This document shows, piece by piece, positions 7,087 to 13,912 of a stretch of DNA of 20,520 nt. Positions within the stretch are counted from its first letter, which is position 1. Each line of letters opens with the position of its first letter. Source of the DNA: Spirochaetales bacterium (GTDB lineage: Bacteria; Desulfobacterota_D; UBA1144); the NCBI GenBank assembly GCA_002730475.1, contig PCAG01000060.1, positions 1 through 20,520 of the forward strand. The letters run 5' to 3'. Both the position numbers and the translations under genes were made by a program. The notes beneath the pieces are model-generated. The model did no database searches. It saw only the letters and a program-made list of their open reading frames with translations, and had not been told where the DNA came from.

Positions 7087-7158
7087 TTATTGAGCCACTT
7101 CTTTCAACCTCTTAAATAGTACCCCTGAGTTCATCACTCGATTCTTTAATATACTCAT
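7087..7158 (-). CDS. Possible 23-residue leader peptide upstream of cysD
   Basis: An ORF starts at ATG 7158 behind AAGG (about 6 bases away) and ends with TAA at 7089-7087, one base before the cysD ATG. The peptide begins [12 protein letters not shown] and ends KRLKEVAQ. It contains no cysteine and only an internal Met, so it is not an obvious attenuation peptide. The reason to list it is the TAA-A-ATG junction with cysD, which lacks a good ribosome-binding site of its own. Another short frame, from an ATG around 7180, overlaps it, so chance cannot be excluded. Confidence 0.3.
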   Translation of the reverse strand: MSILKNRVMNSGVLFKRLKEVAQ

Positions 7159-7386
7159 TTTTTACCTTTTTTATTTCTTTCATATCAAAATCTGAGGATT
7201 TTAAAGCTAAATTCCTCAAAAAATACCAAAATCCTTCAATAAATTAATTATTTAAGTAATAAGAAAACACCAAAATGAACCCTATTGCAAGTTCTCTGGC
7301 TAGTTCGATTTAATCATTAATGTTTATTAAAGCTCTCAAAAAATGTATATTGTGTACTACTTGGAATAAAGATTTTACAAACCTCT
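7159..7386. promoter_or_regulatory. Divergent cysDN / cysPH control region with an inverted repeat
   Basis: This AT-rich intergenic stretch must carry promoters for both sulfur operons. I see one clear dyad, TGAGGA (7193-7198) and TCCTCA (7213-7218), with three more complementary A/T pairs inside. It could be an operator or an RNA hairpin. No SAM riboswitch core and no convincing -35/-10 pair is visible. A weak TTTATT-17-TATATT match occurs in the last 70 bases on the plus strand. Confidence 0.4.
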
Positions 7387-8355
7387 ATGGAAACTGCACT
7401 TTTATCTATATTGTCATTAATTCTGGCTTTTAATGTTGGCGCAAATAATGCCGGCGCTTCAATGGCAACAGCTTACGGATCGAATATTTTATCCAAACTT
7501 GGAGCAGTTCTTTTTATCTTCATTTTTGTCTTTCTCGGAGCAACTTTCTGGGGAGAAAACGTTGTGGAAACAGTAGCTAAGGATATAACATCCGTGGATT
7601 TATCTCAACAGTCTGTAGCGTTCACTTTTCTTATACTCATTCTACCAATTATAGCAATTTTAATCGCCAATCTTCTAAGGATACCGATTGCCACTACCCA
7701 CATTGTGGTTTGCACGATAATAGGTATTGGATTATCGCTTAATCACTTAAATTCAAACAAAGTAATCGAAATAACCATATGGTGGGTAGCAACTCCGATT
7801 ACTCTGTGGTTACTCAATTATTTAATTGGTAAATACTGTTATTTAAAAATTATAAATTTTTTAGCTTCGCACTCCGAAGAAGAAAAAATTAATCGTGTAC
7901 TCAAATACCTTCTTGTATCTTCAGGTTGTTTTCTCGCTTTTTTTGCTGGAGCTAATAACGCAGCAAATGCGGCTGCACCAATTGTCGCAAGAGATTTAGT
8001 ATCTGCCACCGACGGTGCTTTGCTTGCAGGATTTTTTATGGCATTGGGCGCACTATTCTTCGGAGGAAGAATACTTGAAAGAATAGCTAAAGAATTAACG
8101 GACATCTGTCTCATTAGAGCAATTTCTGTTCATCTTACTGGTGGGCTCTTGCTTTGTGCTGCAACCTTCTATGGAATACCTATATCCTTCGCTGAAATAA
8201 TTACTGCTGGAATTATAGGATTCTCTTGTGCAAGTACAGGCTTTTCGAGAACTTTAAAAAATACTAGCATTTCCAGTATTTTAAAATTCTGGATTTTAGC
8301 TCCTGTAAGTTGTGTAGTAATATCTTATATGGTATCCCAATCATTATTAGGGTAG
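7387..8355 (+). CDS. cysP: CysP-type sulfate permease (PiT inorganic phosphate transporter family)
   Basis: This 322-residue inner-membrane carrier has the internally duplicated PiT fold. The two repeat signatures are GANNAG (18-23) and GANNAAN (188-194), where phosphate-type PiT proteins usually have GANDxAN. About ten hydrophobic segments can be counted. PiT proteins transport phosphate or, in the CysP branch, sulfate. I choose sulfate because the gene sits between the divergent cysDN operon and cysH, 27 bases upstream of cysH on the same strand. No ABC-type sulfate transporter is seen. The ATG at 7387 has no obvious Shine-Dalgarno. A phosphate or molybdate role remains possible from sequence alone. 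Confidence 0.85.
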   Translation: METALLSILSLILAFNVGANNAGASMATAYGSNILSKLGAVLFIFIFVFLGATFWGENVVETVAKDITSVDLSQQSVAFTFLILILPIIAILIANLLRIPIATTHIVVCTIIGIGLSLNHLNSNKVIEITIWWVATPITLWLLNYLIGKYCYLKIINFLASHSEEEKINRVLKYLLVSSGCFLAFFAGANNAANAAAPIVARDLVSATDGALLAGFFMALGALFFGGRILERIAKELTDICLIRAISVHLTGGLLLCAATFYGIPISFAEIITAGIIGFSCASTGFSRTLKNTSISSILKFWILAPVSCVVISYMVSQSLLG

Positions 8356-8382
8356 CTGTGATAGAATTTAAAGAAGAGTACA

Positions 8383-8985
8383 ATGAGGAAAGATTTAATT
8401 ACCCTAAATGATAGGCTTCGAGAAAAATCTCCTACTGAAATAATACAATGGGGATTAGGAACAAGTAAGAATCCAATACTTACTACTAACTTTAGACCAT
8501 ACGAAGTAGCAATACTACATCTATGCACTCAAGCTAAAGAAGATATTAAAGTTGTATGGTGTGACACTGGGTATAACACAAAGGCAACATATATCTATGC
8601 TGAAAAAATTATTTCGGAATTAAAACTAAATATTAAGGTATATGCTCCTAAACAAAAATTTAAGGGCGAAATTCCGGGAATTGATGATTCATCGCATGAA
8701 CTATTCACAGAGCAAGTTAAATTAGAACCATTTAGAAGGGCCATGTCTGAAATAAAACCTGATATTTGGATTGCCAATCTAAGAAAAGGGCAAACTAGCT
8801 TTAGAGATACTATAGACATAGTTAGTGAAACAGATGACGGACTATTGAAATTAAGTCCTTTTTACAATTGGTCTGATAAAGATTTAGATGACTATATGAA
8901 TAAAAATAATTTGGTGAATGAGTACAATTATTTCGATCCAACTAAAGTAGATGAAAAACGCGAGTGTGGATTGCATGGGGATTAG
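8383..8985 (+). CDS. cysH: Phosphoadenylyl-sulfate reductase, short form
   Basis: This 200-residue enzyme reduces PAPS (or APS) to sulfite with thioredoxin or glutaredoxin. Family marks are the nucleotide-loop segment TTNFRPYE (34-41), DTGY (61-64), the conserved block EQVKLEPFRRA, NLRKGQTSFR, and the catalytic C-terminal KRECGLHGD (Cys195). It lacks the CC...CxxC cysteines that bind a [4Fe-4S] cluster in APS reductases, so it belongs to the PAPS-reductase type. It is shorter than E. coli CysH: the stretch between the last helix and ECGLH, where other members carry the SxGxxxxT region, is nearly absent. The ATG at 8383 follows GAAGAG. No APS kinase gene is in the window. Confidence 0.9.
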   Translation: MRKDLITLNDRLREKSPTEIIQWGLGTSKNPILTTNFRPYEVAILHLCTQAKEDIKVVWCDTGYNTKATYIYAEKIISELKLNIKVYAPKQKFKGEIPGIDDSSHELFTEQVKLEPFRRAMSEIKPDIWIANLRKGQTSFRDTIDIVSETDDGLLKLSPFYNWSDKDLDDYMNKNNLVNEYNYFDPTKVDEKRECGLHGD

Positions 8986-8998
8986 AATAAAAAGGGCG

Positions 8999-9071
8999 AA
9001 AAAAAAGATTGAGTTTTAGTGCTAATCTCTTAGCTTTCTTCGTGAGACAAACAGTATTGTCTCGAACTCAA
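8999..9071 (-). terminator. Branched (three-way) terminator-like RNA element
   Basis: Read on the minus strand, an outer stem of 7 bp (TTGAGTT 9009-9015 with AACTCAA 9065-9071) encloses two hairpins. One is GCTAA/TTAGC (9021-9025 with 9030-9034, 4-base loop); the other is GAGACAA/TTGTCTC (9044-9050 with 9057-9063, 6-base loop). After the outer stem the minus strand reads TC and then eight Ts (9006-8999). It would end the transcript of the YbhN-like gene, whose stop is at 9118. On the plus strand no T-tract follows, so for cysH it would only be a 3' structure. Confidence 0.55.
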
Positions 9072-9117
9072 CCTACACATAGATTCTAAACAGTATTATA
9101 AAAAAGTCAAGTCGATG

Positions 9118-10095
9118 TTAAATTTCTCTTGCCTCAGAAATGCTATTAGGTAAGAACATACTACCTATGGGAAGCAACAAGGCATCTCCTAGAACCGTAA
9201 CGACTCTAAATACAAGTATTCCGATTGTGGGGTCGTCTGGTCCATAAATTGGAGCAAGCAACAAGATAACAATAAATTCTCTAATACCAATACCACCTGG
9301 TGCACCAGGAATGATAAACATTCCCAACCATGTAATGGTAAAAAGACAAAGTATATACAAGAAGCTTATATCCATACCAAGCAAGTTGGCGAATACGATA
9401 TACTCAACAAATCCCATTCCAAAAAAGAATCCGAGCAAGAGAAGGGTAAGTTTTAAGATTTTAATTAGATTAGGTAAACTAAATGCAGATTCGAAATTCT
9501 TTAAAGCTTTAAACAAATAGAAAATAATTGCGACAGCGCCAAATATTAATATCCCCACAGAAAAACCTTTCAGTTTACCTGAAGAGAATTCTTCAATCTT
9601 TGAGATTAGTTCATTAGGCAAACTAAAAGACCCAGTTGCAATACATATAACCACAATTATCAATCCAATCAAAACCATAAAAACAATTTCTAAAAAATAG
9701 CTTTGTATGATATTTGCTTTTGATGGGCCAAGCTTTGTAGCAAAATAAATTCTCGCTACAACATGCATTAAATTGGACGGTATATATTTGTAAATTTGAG
9801 TTTTTGTATAAATCCCAATGACTTTCCATTTCGGAAGGGCTGAGCCATGCAGTAATTCAAGGACATATCTCCAGCCGTTTGCCAAAAAAGTCATCAGGAA
9901 AGTGTAGATAGCGATAAATACCAATATGAAAGGAATCCAATAAAAATTTACTTTTGATTTTGCAGTTTCGAGGTCAATATCGATAACATATTGACAGACA
10001 AAATACAGGGCTAATCCACTAACAATCCAGCCTAGGATCTCTGTAATCCGTTGTTTTGAAGTTAATTTGGCTTTCTGAGTTTCTTTTTTATTCAA
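9118..10095 (-). CDS. YbhN/UPF0104 family membrane protein (LPG synthase transmembrane-domain type)
   Basis: This 325-residue protein has about seven to eight membrane helices. It shows the conserved spots of the lysylphosphatidylglycerol-synthase transmembrane family: NGWRYVLELL (73-82), KYIPSNLMHVVAR (103-115) and PGAPGGIGIRE (263-273). Members without the soluble aminoacyl-transferase domain, like this one, are variously linked to lipid or glycan-lipid flipping, but the function here cannot be deduced. The start is a TTG at 10095 with a poor ribosome-binding site; no ATG or GTG lies in frame between it and the upstream stop, and the first helix begins about 20 residues in, which fits. The gene stands alone, with a terminator-like element downstream. 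Confidence 0.8.
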   Translation of the reverse strand: MNKKETQKAKLTSKQRITEILGWIVSGLALYFVCQYVIDIDLETAKSKVNFYWIPFILVFIAIYTFLMTFLANGWRYVLELLHGSALPKWKVIGIYTKTQIYKYIPSNLMHVVARIYFATKLGPSKANIIQSYFLEIVFMVLIGLIIVVICIATGSFSLPNELISKIEEFSSGKLKGFSVGILIFGAVAIIFYLFKALKNFESAFSLPNLIKILKLTLLLLGFFFGMGFVEYIVFANLLGMDISFLYILCLFTITWLGMFIIPGAPGGIGIREFIVILLLAPIYGPDDPTIGILVFRVVTVLGDALLLPIGSMFLPNSISEAREI

Positions 10096-10146
10096 TTCCG
10101 TACCGCTATGTCAACAACCTACCAGCTCAATATCAATAAAGAAAAG

Positions 10147-10175
10147 TTGACTTGTTCCCCACATGTTACTACAAT
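10147..10175 (+). promoter_or_regulatory. Sigma-70-type promoter upstream of the 190-residue membrane protein
   Basis: TTGACT (10147-10152) and TACAAT (10170-10175) are separated by 17 bases, the best promoter match in the window. Transcription would start near 10182, leaving a leader of about 32 bases before the ATG at 10214. Confidence 0.65.
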
Positions 10176-10191
10176 TTTAATTAATTACAAG

Positions 10192-10206
10192 CACGCCATG
10201 GTCGTG
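10192..10206. repeat. Imperfect palindrome CACG-N7-CGTG in the leader, possible operator
   Basis: CACG (10192-10195) and CGTG (10203-10206) flank CCATGGT. The dyad sits about 10 bases after the predicted transcription start of the promoter at 10147-10175, a usual place for a repressor site. The element is short and no regulator gene is adjacent. Confidence 0.25.
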
Positions 10207-10213
10207 ATTTTTC

Positions 10214-10786
10214 ATGCTTATTAACTTATTAGCTTCCTGTTTTTTTTCGAATAAAGTCTATATGGCCGCATCCTTAAATAAAAATTATATTCCGGCCGGT
10301 AGAGCATTATTCATAGTGATTCTAGCAACTCTTTTAGATGATGTAGCATATTATTGTTTTGATTCTAGCAAGTTTCCATTAAGTAACTTTAGTTCTATTT
10401 TTTATTTTGGAGAAATCATAATAGCGTGTCTTTTTCTCTCCATAATAGGTAGGTCGCTTGGTGGGTCAGTAAGACAATGCACATTTGGGGCCGTATTTAA
10501 GGGGCTTAGCTACACCCTCTCGCCTGTCATTTTTGGCTCTTTTTGGATGATTGGACTATCAACTCTGACCGATTGGAATGTCACATATTATAAATGGTTC
10601 GACATTGGTGCTCTTGTAATACTAATGTGTTGGTTGTGGGTCTGCCAATATATTTTCATAATGACTTATTTTTCTAAACTAAAGAAATCACGAAAATCAA
10701 TCCTCTTTATAGGTATGATTGTTATCTATCTAGGAATGGACAAGTTCAAAGAAGCTGCCTATCTCTTTCTATCAGGGTCCCAATAA
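10214..10786 (+). CDS. Integral membrane protein of unknown function
   Basis: I do not recognise this 190-residue protein with confidence. Five hydrophobic segments lie at about residues 28-48, 61-82, 98-120, 128-150 and 161-180. An acidic pair follows the first helix (LLDDVAYY), a Gly-rich turn precedes helix 3 (GRSLGGSVRQC), and a basic stretch precedes the last helix (KLKKSRKS). Size and topology resemble Yip1-domain membrane proteins, but that is only an impression. The ATG at 10214 is the first usable start after an in-frame stop; its Shine-Dalgarno is weak. The gene has a good promoter of its own, and its last 28 bases overlap the convergent gene at 10759. Confidence 0.65.
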   Translation: MLINLLASCFFSNKVYMAASLNKNYIPAGRALFIVILATLLDDVAYYCFDSSKFPLSNFSSIFYFGEIIIACLFLSIIGRSLGGSVRQCTFGAVFKGLSYTLSPVIFGSFWMIGLSTLTDWNVTYYKWFDIGALVILMCWLWVCQYIFIMTYFSKLKKSRKSILFIGMIVIYLGMDKFKEAAYLFLSGSQ

Positions 10787-11505
10787 TCAACATTTCTATA
10801 GGTATCAACAACATAATTAAGATTTGCTCTAAAAGTACTTGCATCAGAATATATCTTCTCCGCTAAAAACGGAGTCAAAAACAAATCTGATGTCTCTTGT
10901 TCGTTTTTTAAAATTGCATTATGCATCTGCGATATAACTTGTGCTGCTATCAGTATCGAATCAGAAAAATTTAAATTAATATTTTCTACGTTGTATTTCC
11001 TTGTCAAAGCAGATTGACAATCTTTCTTTGTAAGTCTGATTTTGTTAATTGTTGATATTATTTCTTCAAAATTTTCTAATAACACAAAACATCTTCGTGG
11101 AGGGTGGACTTCGAATGTTATCAATGGCTCTGATTTGTTTCGATAGCAATGAACAAAACCTGAATTATAGTGAAAATCAGTATTCGTATTTTTAGGGTTC
11201 GATAGAGCAATGCCAATATTATTCAACAATACAGAAAGTATCGATTTTTTGGACTTATCGCCTGAATTAACCATATAGTCTCGCCACCAATTAATAGTTT
11301 CAACAACGAATGGATCCATTAACGAGTTGGAATCGAACTCCAAGGACCAAAACAAATATTTAGGTCTTTTTGTAGATAGATATTTATTAATTAATAAATA
11401 TCGTGAAAAACAGCCATTAAGATTAAGGGTTTCGGGGAAAAACGTGGTATCTTCTTGGTGTTCATATGTGTTTTGAAGCGATTCAAAGTCTTTGTATTCT
11501 AAAAT
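10759..11505 (-). CDS. Unknown protein, probably starting at an AUU codon
   Basis: The product (248 residues if the ATT at 11505 is used) matches nothing I recognise. It is a soluble-looking, Asn/Ser/Lys-rich protein with motifs FWSLEFDS, TINWWRDY, FEVHPPRRCFV and a C-terminus YWDPDRKR. The frame is open without a stop from 11517 down, yet its first ATG/GTG/TTG is the TTG at 11353-11355, about 50 codons into coding-like sequence. An AGAGG (11512-11516) lies 6 bases before the ATT at 11503-11505, ideal spacing. I therefore place the start there; the TTG is the fallback. The gene is in the same frame as the upstream ORF, separated by one TAA. It overlaps the opposite-strand membrane-protein gene by 28 bases. 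Confidence 0.55.
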   Translation of the reverse strand: MLEYKDFESLQNTYEHQEDTTFFPETLNLNGCFSRYLLINKYLSTKRPKYLFWSLEFDSNSLMDPFVVETINWWRDYMVNSGDKSKKSILSVLLNNIGIALSNPKNTNTDFHYNSGFVHCYRNKSEPLITFEVHPPRRCFVLLENFEEIISTINKIRLTKKDCQSALTRKYNVENINLNFSDSILIAAQVISQMHNAILKNEQETSDLFLTPFLAEKIYSDASTFRANLNYVVDTYRNVDYWDPDRKR

Positions 11506-11517
11506 CTTGTTCCTCTG

Positions 11518-12078
11518 TTATCTATTTGAAATCAAATAGGTGCAAACATTGCCCAATTGTGTTCCATTAGACAAAAATTGATTAAAAAAAGTAAATTTAT
11601 TCTTCTTTGACGTCCATGAGATTGTTTCACTTACAGATCTATCCTCTCGTGACATATAATGTTTTCCAAGATTACTAATTGAAATGGCCCTTAATTTCTT
11701 ACAATCATCAACATTGGATGCTATGTAGCCAATACCAATAACCTTATTGTCACGACTAACCGCATATAGGGATGAAACATTTGAAAGATTTTGCAGCAAA
11801 GATGTATTTGAACCTAGCTGAAAATCATTGGAACCAAGTACGGTTGAAACAATAGAATATTCATCTGATTGTGATGAATAGAGATTAGTATTGGTGTCAA
11901 CAAGAAATTCAGCACCCAAGGCAATCCCATCTATTTCATCTTGTTCAAAATTAACATGCTCATGAGATGAATTTATAGACAAGAACACGATAGAAACGAA
12001 AAGCAAGAGAAGGAAATAGGATGTTGGGACAAGAATCCATTTGTTATCTCTTAAAAAAGAATCTATATTCATATTCAT
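11518..12078 (-). CDS. Unknown membrane-anchored periplasmic protein
   Basis: This 186-residue protein has a single N-terminal membrane anchor (about residues 14-34, rich in L, F and V), after which the rest should lie in the periplasm. The outer part is Ser/Asn-rich, with two cysteines late in the protein (in DDCKKL and NVCTY) that could form a disulfide. I see no catalytic motif and cannot name a family. It begins 13 bases after the ppiB stop on the same strand and is followed at once by the unknown gene ending at 10759, so the three likely form one transcript. ATGs at 12078 and 12072 are both possible starts. Confidence 0.65.
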   Translation of the reverse strand: MNMNIDSFLRDNKWILVPTSYFLLLLFVSIVFLSINSSHEHVNFEQDEIDGIALGAEFLVDTNTNLYSSQSDEYSIVSTVLGSNDFQLGSNTSLLQNLSNVSSLYAVSRDNKVIGIGYIASNVDDCKKLRAISISNLGKHYMSREDRSVSETISWTSKKNKFTFFNQFLSNGTQLGNVCTYLISNR

Positions 12079-12091
12079 TTAATTTATCTTC

Positions 12092-12559
12092 TCACTCTTT
12101 AGTAGCGGTAACTTTAATCATCTCGTCAGGATCACTAACCATGCCCATCCCACCCGTTCCTTTTTTTAAATTATCTATCAATTCGATACCTTCTATAACT
12201 TCACCCCAAATAGTATACTGACCATCTAGCCCCGGACAATCTGTATAGCAAATGAAAAATTGCGAATTTGCACTATCTGGGTCACTAGAACGTGCCATCG
12301 AAGCTGTACCACGCACGTGCTTCTCTGAACTAAACTCTTGCTCTAAATTTGGTTTGTCAGATGAACCAGTACCGGTGCCGGTCGGATCACCGGTTTGAGC
12401 CATAAAGTTCGGGATAACCCTGTGAAAAACAACTCCATCGTAGAAGCCTTCATTAGCAAGGTCTACAATCCTCTGAGAATGGTTAGGAGCAAGGTCTGGC
12501 TTAAGTTTGATTTTCACATTACCTTGTTTGAGCTCTATATTGATATGGGTAAAATCCAT
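12092..12559 (-). CDS. ppiB: Peptidyl-prolyl cis-trans isomerase, cyclophilin type (cytoplasmic)
   Basis: This 155-residue cyclophilin has the active-site motifs FHRVIPNFMAQTGDPTGTG (45-63; Arg47, Met53, Gln55) and SMARSSDPDSANSQFFI (about 87-103), and WGEVIEG (118-124). It speeds proline isomerisation in protein folding. I place the start at the ATG at 12559 because GGGAG lies 7 bases upstream; an ATG at 12586 would add nine residues that include the ribosome-binding site. There is no signal peptide, so it is cytoplasmic. The short compact form matches bacterial PpiB. It leads a minus-strand set with two unknown genes. Confidence 0.95.
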   Translation of the reverse strand: MDFTHINIELKQGNVKIKLKPDLAPNHSQRIVDLANEGFYDGVVFHRVIPNFMAQTGDPTGTGTGSSDKPNLEQEFSSEKHVRGTASMARSSDPDSANSQFFICYTDCPGLDGQYTIWGEVIEGIELIDNLKKGTGGMGMVSDPDEMIKVTATKE

Positions 12560-12663
12560 TTTAATTCTCCCTTGCTTTAGATGCAACTTGATATTAAGTA
12601 TAAGTATATATTTTTTCTAATTTATTTGGAGGTTTTTCTTCTTTTAATTCAGCAATGACGTTG

Positions 12664-12669
12664 TATAAT
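12664..12669 (+). promoter_or_regulatory. -10 box upstream of the ethylmalonyl-CoA gene set
   Basis: A perfect TATAAT lies 57 bases before the mcd ATG. No convincing -35 hexamer is visible 17 bases upstream. It is the best candidate for the mcd-mcl-ecm promoter in the 167-base gap shared with divergent ppiB. Confidence 0.35.
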
Positions 12670-12726
12670 TAATGACTGGAAGTTTCGCCCCAACACTTGA
12701 AACAATACCATAAATGGAGGGATTTT

Positions 12727-13890
12727 ATGCCTTTAATTAACGAGGATCATGAGGAATTTAGAAAGGCGGTTAGAAGGTTTACCGAAGAAGAAATAGAGCC
12801 TATCGCATCAGAATTGGATGCAAAAAATGCTGAAATACCAACTGAAATTATTCAAAAAATGGCCGAACAAGGTTACTTTGGCATAGTTTTTCCTGAAGAA
12901 TATGATGGACTAGGGTTAGACAGTATAACGATGACAATAGTCGCCGAAGAATTAAGCAGAGGGTGGCTTAGCGTAGGAAGCGTTATGACTCGTGGAGTAA
13001 TAATGGGTACATTGCTAATGGCTCATGGGACTGAAGAACAGAAGAAGAGATACTTACCTGGTCTTGCAACTGGTCAAATACTACCTGCTGCGGCTTTTAC
13101 AGAACCTGATTCTGGCTCAGACTCGGCTAGCATGAGACTCAAGGCTACAAAAACTGATGATGGATATTTACTTAATGGTGCAAAAGCGTGGTGTACTTTT
13201 GCAAATCGTTCAAACTGTTTAATGGTTCTTGCAAGAACGGATCCCGACGCAAGTAAAAGACATAAAGGATTAAGTATATTTTTTGTTGACAAAGAACCGG
13301 GAGAAAAAATTGATCATCCTAATATAAAAGGAGAACCAATACCGACAGTTGGCTATCATGGAATGAGATCATACAATCTTGCCTTTGAAGATGTTTTTGT
13401 GCCAGAAGAAAATCTTTTAAGTGGCGAAGAAAATAAAGGTTTTTATCAATTAATGGTTAGTTATGAATCTGCTAGACTTCAGACCGCTGCAAGGGCTGTG
13501 GGAGTTTCTCAGGCTGCATTCGATTTTGCCTTACAATATTCAAAAGAAAGAGAACAGTTTGGAAAACCAATTTGTGAACACCAAGCAATTAGGATGAAGC
13601 TTTCTGAAATGGCTGTTGAACTTGAGGCTTCTAGGCAGCTTGTTTACTATGCTGCATCGATGAAAGATTCTGGGAAAAGATGTGACTTGGAAGCTGGAAT
13701 GGCGAAAGTAAAAGCAGCTAAAGCTGTAGAGTTTATAACAAGAGAAGCTATGCAAATCCTTGGAGGGTATGGATACTCTAAAGAGTTTCCAGTAGAGAGA
13801 TACTGGAGAGATGGAAGAGTAATAAGTATTTTTGAGGGTACCAGCGAAATTCAACATGAAGTAATTGCAAAATCAATTTTAAATAAATAG
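12727..13890 (+). CDS. mcd: Acyl-CoA dehydrogenase, probable (2S)-methylsuccinyl-CoA dehydrogenase
   Basis: This 387-residue FAD enzyme has the full acyl-CoA dehydrogenase fold. Motifs include the FAD/substrate block FTEPDSGSD, YSKEREQFGKPI, LGGYGY and the catalytic glutamate in IFEGTSEIQ (Glu370). The segments GYHGMRSY, SARLQTAARAVGVSQAA and CDLEAGMAK closely resemble methylsuccinyl-CoA dehydrogenase as I recall it from alphaproteobacteria. That enzyme oxidises methylsuccinyl-CoA to mesaconyl-CoA in the ethylmalonyl-CoA pathway. The position immediately before mcl and ecm supports this. It lacks the long N-terminal extension of the Rhodobacter enzyme. The ATG at 12727 follows GGAGGG by 5 bases; the upstream ATG at 12697 has no such site. 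A short-chain acyl-CoA or glutaryl-CoA-type substrate is the alternative. Confidence 0.75.
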   Translation: MPLINEDHEEFRKAVRRFTEEEIEPIASELDAKNAEIPTEIIQKMAEQGYFGIVFPEEYDGLGLDSITMTIVAEELSRGWLSVGSVMTRGVIMGTLLMAHGTEEQKKRYLPGLATGQILPAAAFTEPDSGSDSASMRLKATKTDDGYLLNGAKAWCTFANRSNCLMVLARTDPDASKRHKGLSIFFVDKEPGEKIDHPNIKGEPIPTVGYHGMRSYNLAFEDVFVPEENLLSGEENKGFYQLMVSYESARLQTAARAVGVSQAAFDFALQYSKEREQFGKPICEHQAIRMKLSEMAVELEASRQLVYYAASMKDSGKRCDLEAGMAKVKAAKAVEFITREAMQILGGYGYSKEFPVERYWRDGRVISIFEGTSEIQHEVIAKSILNK

Positions 13891-13912
13891 ATTTCTTTGG
13901 GAGGAAATTAAA

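Noticed and set aside
7159..7386. A SAM riboswitch or other known sulfur-responsive riboswitch upstream of the cys genes
   Set aside because: None of the conserved core sequence blocks I know is present on either strand; only a short dyad is visible.
11326..11342. A stretch resembling the T-arm of a minus-strand tRNA (TTGGAATCGAACTCC-like)
   Set aside because: It lies inside a continuous coding frame (residues LEFDSNS), and no acceptor, D or anticodon stem can be built around it.
12697..12726. Upstream ATG extending the acyl-CoA dehydrogenase by ten residues
   Set aside because: The extension contains the GGAGGG ribosome-binding site of the ATG at 12727, and its sequence is unlike family N-termini.
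13540..13857. Minus-strand ORF of 105 codons inside mcd
   Set aside because: It is antisense to a highly conserved part of the dehydrogenase, so it is a shadow of that gene.
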